Assembly (NCBI RefSeq): GCF_029852145.1
Contig: NC_079974.1
Coordinates: 15,995,582-16,059,581 of the forward strand
Direction: 5' to 3'
DNA: 64,000 nucleotides
Origin: Microplitis mediator
Lineage: Eukaryota; Arthropoda; Insecta; Hymenoptera; Braconidae
Shown here: piece after piece, positions 60,031 to 64,000 of the stretch
Layout of the letters: each line of letters opens with the position of its first letter
How positions within the stretch are numbered: position 1 is the first letter of the stretch
Translations under genes and position numbers: made by a program
The notes under the pieces: generated by a model
The model's input: the letters and a program-made list of their open reading frames with translations, nothing else
The model's database searches: none
What the model was told of the DNA's origin: nothing

Positions 60031-61539
60031 ATAGAATAACATATAATTATAACAATTATTAAAGAATTTAACCTAACCGAAATTTAATCTCACGAACGTT
60101 AAAGTGAAAAATGGCCGGTTGAGCGCGATTTTCAAAACAGTCACTTAATTTAAATTTATAATAAGTTATGAAATACTTTGATACGTCATATTCTTATATA
60201 TTTAGATTCTCAAATAATTATGTATCAACGATAATTTTTTAAAAACGCCTTAATTAGTTAAAGTGAGCGGCTATAGTGGTACTGGTCGGGTTTAGGGGCT
60301 TTTACCTTACGTATAATAAGTTTTTAGTGACACTAATTGATTATTTCCTCATTAGTACGTTAAAATAAAATATATAACGTGTATGAATTACTCCGAACCC
60401 TTGATTTACATTGATTTTCACACAAAATTTTTTACTGTGTGTTAAGTAAATTACTAAAATCTATTTTATTTATTGGTAGTTATTTATTTATTTTTTTAAA
60501 ATAATTTATTTGATAATTATTTAAATAAATTAAAAATATTTAGAAAATAAAATAAAAAGTGAAATACTTCGAAAGAAGAAATCAAATAATTTTAATTTTA
60601 CGGACTGAAATGTTTGAGAACCACGGAGACTTAAGACGCCATTACATGCCCGGAGCAGCGACCGCTATTGCCGCCCCTAAAACTATATTAAACTCCGAGA
60701 AATCTTAGGGATCGTCTACTCCAACTCAACCATTCCTCTTCCCTCTTTTACCCTTTGTATGTCCTCAGAGTCTTTTGCTTTTAGTGTAAGAAAACTTTTA
60801 TTACTTTTCAAGTGGCAAAACTCCTTAAACTTTTTCCATTATTTTATTTAGTGTCTTGGTAATAACTTTTTAAAAGATATAATTAAAAAATAAAAAAAGT
60901 AAATAAAAGGATAATAATAGGGTTTAATTATTAGAGGGTAAAATGTCTTAAATTTTATTTTGAAAAGTTTGTGACAGCTGAGATGAATATCTTAGATGAT
61001 TTTAGATGAAGCCGACGTGATTTCAGGGTAAATTAATTCGAAGATTATTAACCCGTGTTCTCGTAAACCAATTGCTGGCGCTTTGTTATACTCGGGATCT
61101 TTGCTCCATCATCAATTTCCAAACATCAACCGAGGGATGTATCATTTATTCTTACAGTTCATTATCAACTCTATTATAATATCTAATTTATTATATATTT
61201 AATCAATAGAAAGTTTTTACTAAAATAATTATTCAAAATTTTATTTTTCGTAATCTTTTTGTTACGCTCTAATTTATTATTTGTTAATAATTAGAAGCAT
61301 TTAATCCGTTAATTGAGAAAAAAGTTGATTTTATTAAAAAAAATATTTTAATAGTCTAAAATAGAAATTTTTACAAACTCAGAGCAATAAATTAAGAGAT
61401 TAAACTTTGAAAAATTAAAAAAAGAATTTTCTAGAGAATAAAAATTCTTGTGAAAAAAAATTCATAGACAAAACGATAAAGAATGTAAAAAGAAAAGTAA
61501 AAAAAAAAAATCCGACATTAGTTGACTAGTAGAAAAAGT

Positions 61540-61770
61540 AGTATAGATCGGAGAAAGCAAGTAGTACAGGTCCTTCGAGGTGGGGCCGGGTCTACGTTGG
61601 CGGAGGAGCCTGGCAAAGGCATTGATTTCCTCTCGTCTCCATCGACCACGTTCCTACTCTCGGGGCTTCGTGTCTGCCCTCCAATCCAAATCCCCGCGAG
61701 AGGTGAGGTCGAATGCGCGAGCCGGAGAAGTCTGACAGAGAGATAAAGCTTTATAGCTCAAGCTCTAGCT
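61540..61770. promoter_or_regulatory. GC-rich island 5' side of the senseless region
   Basis: Strikingly richer in G, C and CpG than the flanks: GGTGGGGCCGGGTCTACG, GGCGGAGGAGCC, CCCCGCGAGAGGTGAGGTCG, followed by AGCTCTAGCTCTAGCTCTGG. The frame at 61522-61746 results from base composition. It could be a promoter or untranslated first exon. Nothing identifies the target. Confidence 0.35.
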
Positions 61771-62498
61771 CTAGCTCTGGCTCTCTTTTACAGATATGAG
61801 GATAAAATAAAGGAGAAGAGAGAGAATATTATTGAGACAGAGGACGTCAAGCTTTGGTATGGTGTAAAATGAACGAGAAAAAGTGAACCCAACTCACAGC
61901 AGGCGTTAGCAGAAGAAAAAAAGGATATAGCGTAAAAAAAAAAAAAGACGCGAGCGAATCCTGGAGAAAACCACATCTCATATTTCATATCGAGGACAGC
62001 TTGGATTTTCCTTCATCTTTTCTCTTTACACTAGAGTATAGAAAGCTTCCAGCCGGGATTACCAGGTCGGATATCATTCAATCCGATTGGATACACATGG
62101 GGCTCAAAAGTTGTTTCTTTTTTTTTTATTTCACAGTGATTATTTATCTCATCAGACATTTTTATATTTGATAGTTTTTTTAATTACAATTTTAATTAAA
62201 TCATTTTTTTATATCGAAACACAATTATTTTTTCACTCACGAATAAAAAAAAAGGATTAAATACTCTTTCAATGTTATCATTTATACTTCCGTTCGCTAA
62301 CTCTAATTTTTAACGGGGTAATTTCGGGTGCGCGAATTTTTTTTTCAACCCGCATTGTTACTCGTTGACTAATAAATTGATAGAAATAATTTTTCATATC
62401 CAATAACATCAGTCAGTATTTAATAATAATCGATTTATTTACTTACAAAAATTAAAAAGTAAATATATTTATTCAATAAAAATAAATTTTATTTAATG

Positions 62499-62700
62499 CA
62501 CTGTCAAAAAATTTATTAGTGAACGTGGATTAAACTCGGAGTGAATATAAAGCAGATGACTCTTTATTGGTTTAATCTCTTCGGAGTGAAATTCACTCCG
62601 AAACGGAGTTTACTTTAGTATTGAAACTATGAATCGGAATAAATGTGGGTTCAAATAAAATCCGTAATCACCCCTAATTCACTCGCAATTTGTTACAGTG
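62499..62700. mobile_element. MITE of the CACTGTAAAAAATTGGGAG family, copy 3
   Basis: Ends CACTGTCAAAAAATTTATTA and the complement of CACTGTAACAAATTGCGAGT. The interior has CACTCCG/CGGAGT words. Shorter (202 bp) than copies 1 and 2, so internally deleted. Confidence 0.7.
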
Positions 62701-64000
62701 AACTTAAAAATAAAATACAATAAAGTAAAAAAATAATAATTTTCATACAATCAGATGTATACGCATAGTACTAATACGGTATAGGAATTATTTAAAAACA
62801 TCTAGCAGTATATATGCTGATATAGATCGATGACAAGTAATCCCTGGGGTATTTACATAGGATACCAGTAAATTCATCGGAAGTGAAAAGCAACGAACGT
62901 ATAACTATAGGTTACTAGCAATACTGTACAGTAGCGCGTTGTAGTGACTAATTCCGAACGAAACGTGGTACATGAATAGGGCACGAGATAAAGTGTTGCC
63001 ATGGGACATAGAACCAGGAACTCAGTGTACATACAATCCATGTACAACACCACCCTCTTTGCACAGTGCAACGTATAACACGAGTGTTCAACGACACACG
63101 AGGTAAACCCATACTAGAATTTTTTTCAATTAACAACTCTAAATCTGGATTCCTAATCCATTGTTTTATTTTATTTTAACTTAATAGAATGGTTACTAAA
63201 GCAAATCGCTAACTAAACTGTTAACTGTTAACAGCTGAGAGTTTTAGAATACAATTGCTGAATCTTGAATGTAGACACCAAGGAATAAAGGAAACAAGGA
63301 ACCAAGTTGGTAAGCAAGATAGAAGAAGGAAAGCAATAGAAACGTGATACCAGAAACTTAAGTCGGTTAGCTCCTTAGTGCTCTCTGGTATACCGCAGGG
63401 AGACTAGTAGTAATCCTCTCCCTGCCATTTGTGGTGAATTGATGGCTATTAAATTATTACGCCGTCGATCACATTAGGAATCGTGACAAATCCGATCTAT
63501 TAGTTCTTGAGTAGGTACCGCCACTACGTTCCTACATTCATCTCTCGTCTAATGTTTCACTTAATCATTTGTCTTATAGTTTCAACACAAATTTATATTT
63601 ATGAAACATAAATTATACGATTATTAGTACAAAATTAAACCAAGGATCAGAACATAGTATCAAGTATACTTAAATACATTTATATTATTAATTAAAAGTA
63701 GTTAATTCATTTATAACTCAATTATATTTAAAAGGAAAATATTTTCAAGTACGCAGCCTTCTCTTATATGATCAATTAATAAAATACAATTTTTTTTTAA
63801 TTTGGATATTTTTGTAGGAGGTCCATTTTGCCTCACATTTTGAAAAACTTTTGCGTATTGATACTTAATACTGATTTGGCAGTTAAGAAGAAATGAAAAT
63901 AACGAAAAAAAATCACGCTATTTTTTTTTTAATAATAAAATAATAAGAATTGAAATTATAAAGATGACTTGTAAGATAAATGATGATTTTAAACTTCTAG

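Larger units (their letters stand above)
55196..64000. other. Probable last intron and upstream region of senseless
   Basis: No further coding exon is supported on either strand. The open frames at 56738-57022 are Phe/Leu-rich readings of a purine-rich GAA tract, and those at 57363-57593, 58676-58915 and 62874-63136 lack family features. The stretch holds five MITEs and several islands of richer composition: 56960-57350, 58000-58150, 60600-60780, 61540-61770 and 62800-63540. Given the intron position and the known complexity of senseless regulation, these are candidates for enhancers or for untranslated first exons. Confidence 0.5.

Overview
The window looks like a nuclear contig from an AT-rich insect genome, most likely a hymenopteran and possibly a braconid-type parasitoid wasp. 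The reasons are small exons with GT-AG introns, insect-specific gene families (a Tre1/Moody-type GPCR, a 7tm_7 gustatory receptor, a senseless/Gfi-1 zinc finger), very AT-rich intergenic DNA, and a dense load of short palindromic DNA transposons. The species assignment is inference. The sequence itself shows only an insect-like gene set.

Layout. 1-7446: AT-rich sequence upstream of the first gene. 7447-13828 (+): a seven-exon rhodopsin-class GPCR of the Tre1/Moody group, with an alternative C-terminus if the last intron is retained; its introns hold at least six MITEs. 15117-18485 (-): a six-exon Rab32/38-type GTPase with an atypical His in switch II. 20650-21316 (-): a complete three-exon dUTPase with an E2F-like site just upstream. 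23.3-31.9 kb: a locus in which one exon pair (and a first-exon/promoter block) occurs three times, one copy inverted; one copy joins in frame to a terminal exon to give an 82-residue protein that I do not recognise.

32-38 kb is non-coding with several MITEs. 38.0-48.1 kb is a transposon graveyard. It holds a decayed Fanzor (eukaryotic TnpB relative) on the minus strand with all three RuvC motifs still readable but in broken frames and split by a 1.65-kb repeat. Next to it are a BEL/Pao retrotransposon remnant with its own nested MITEs, a ladder of mini-hairpins, and GC-rich palindromic elements. 48480-50236 (+): a three-exon gustatory receptor. 50.4-52.3 kb: another copy of the repeat family that split the Fanzor. 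54924-55195 (-): the last exon of senseless. No other senseless exon is recognisable upstream, so the remaining 8.8 kb is probably its last intron plus regulatory DNA, with several GC-richer islands and more MITEs.

The host genes do not form a pathway. They are ordinary single genes (signalling receptor, vesicle-traffic GTPase, nucleotide hygiene, chemosensation, neural transcription factor) set in repeat-rich DNA. The most unusual content is the Fanzor relic, the triplicated exon locus, the alternative GPCR tail, the Rab switch-II change and the unclassified AACTTCCCGC repeat family. Exon boundaries were worked out by eye from splice consensus and codon phase; no alignment or database search was run.
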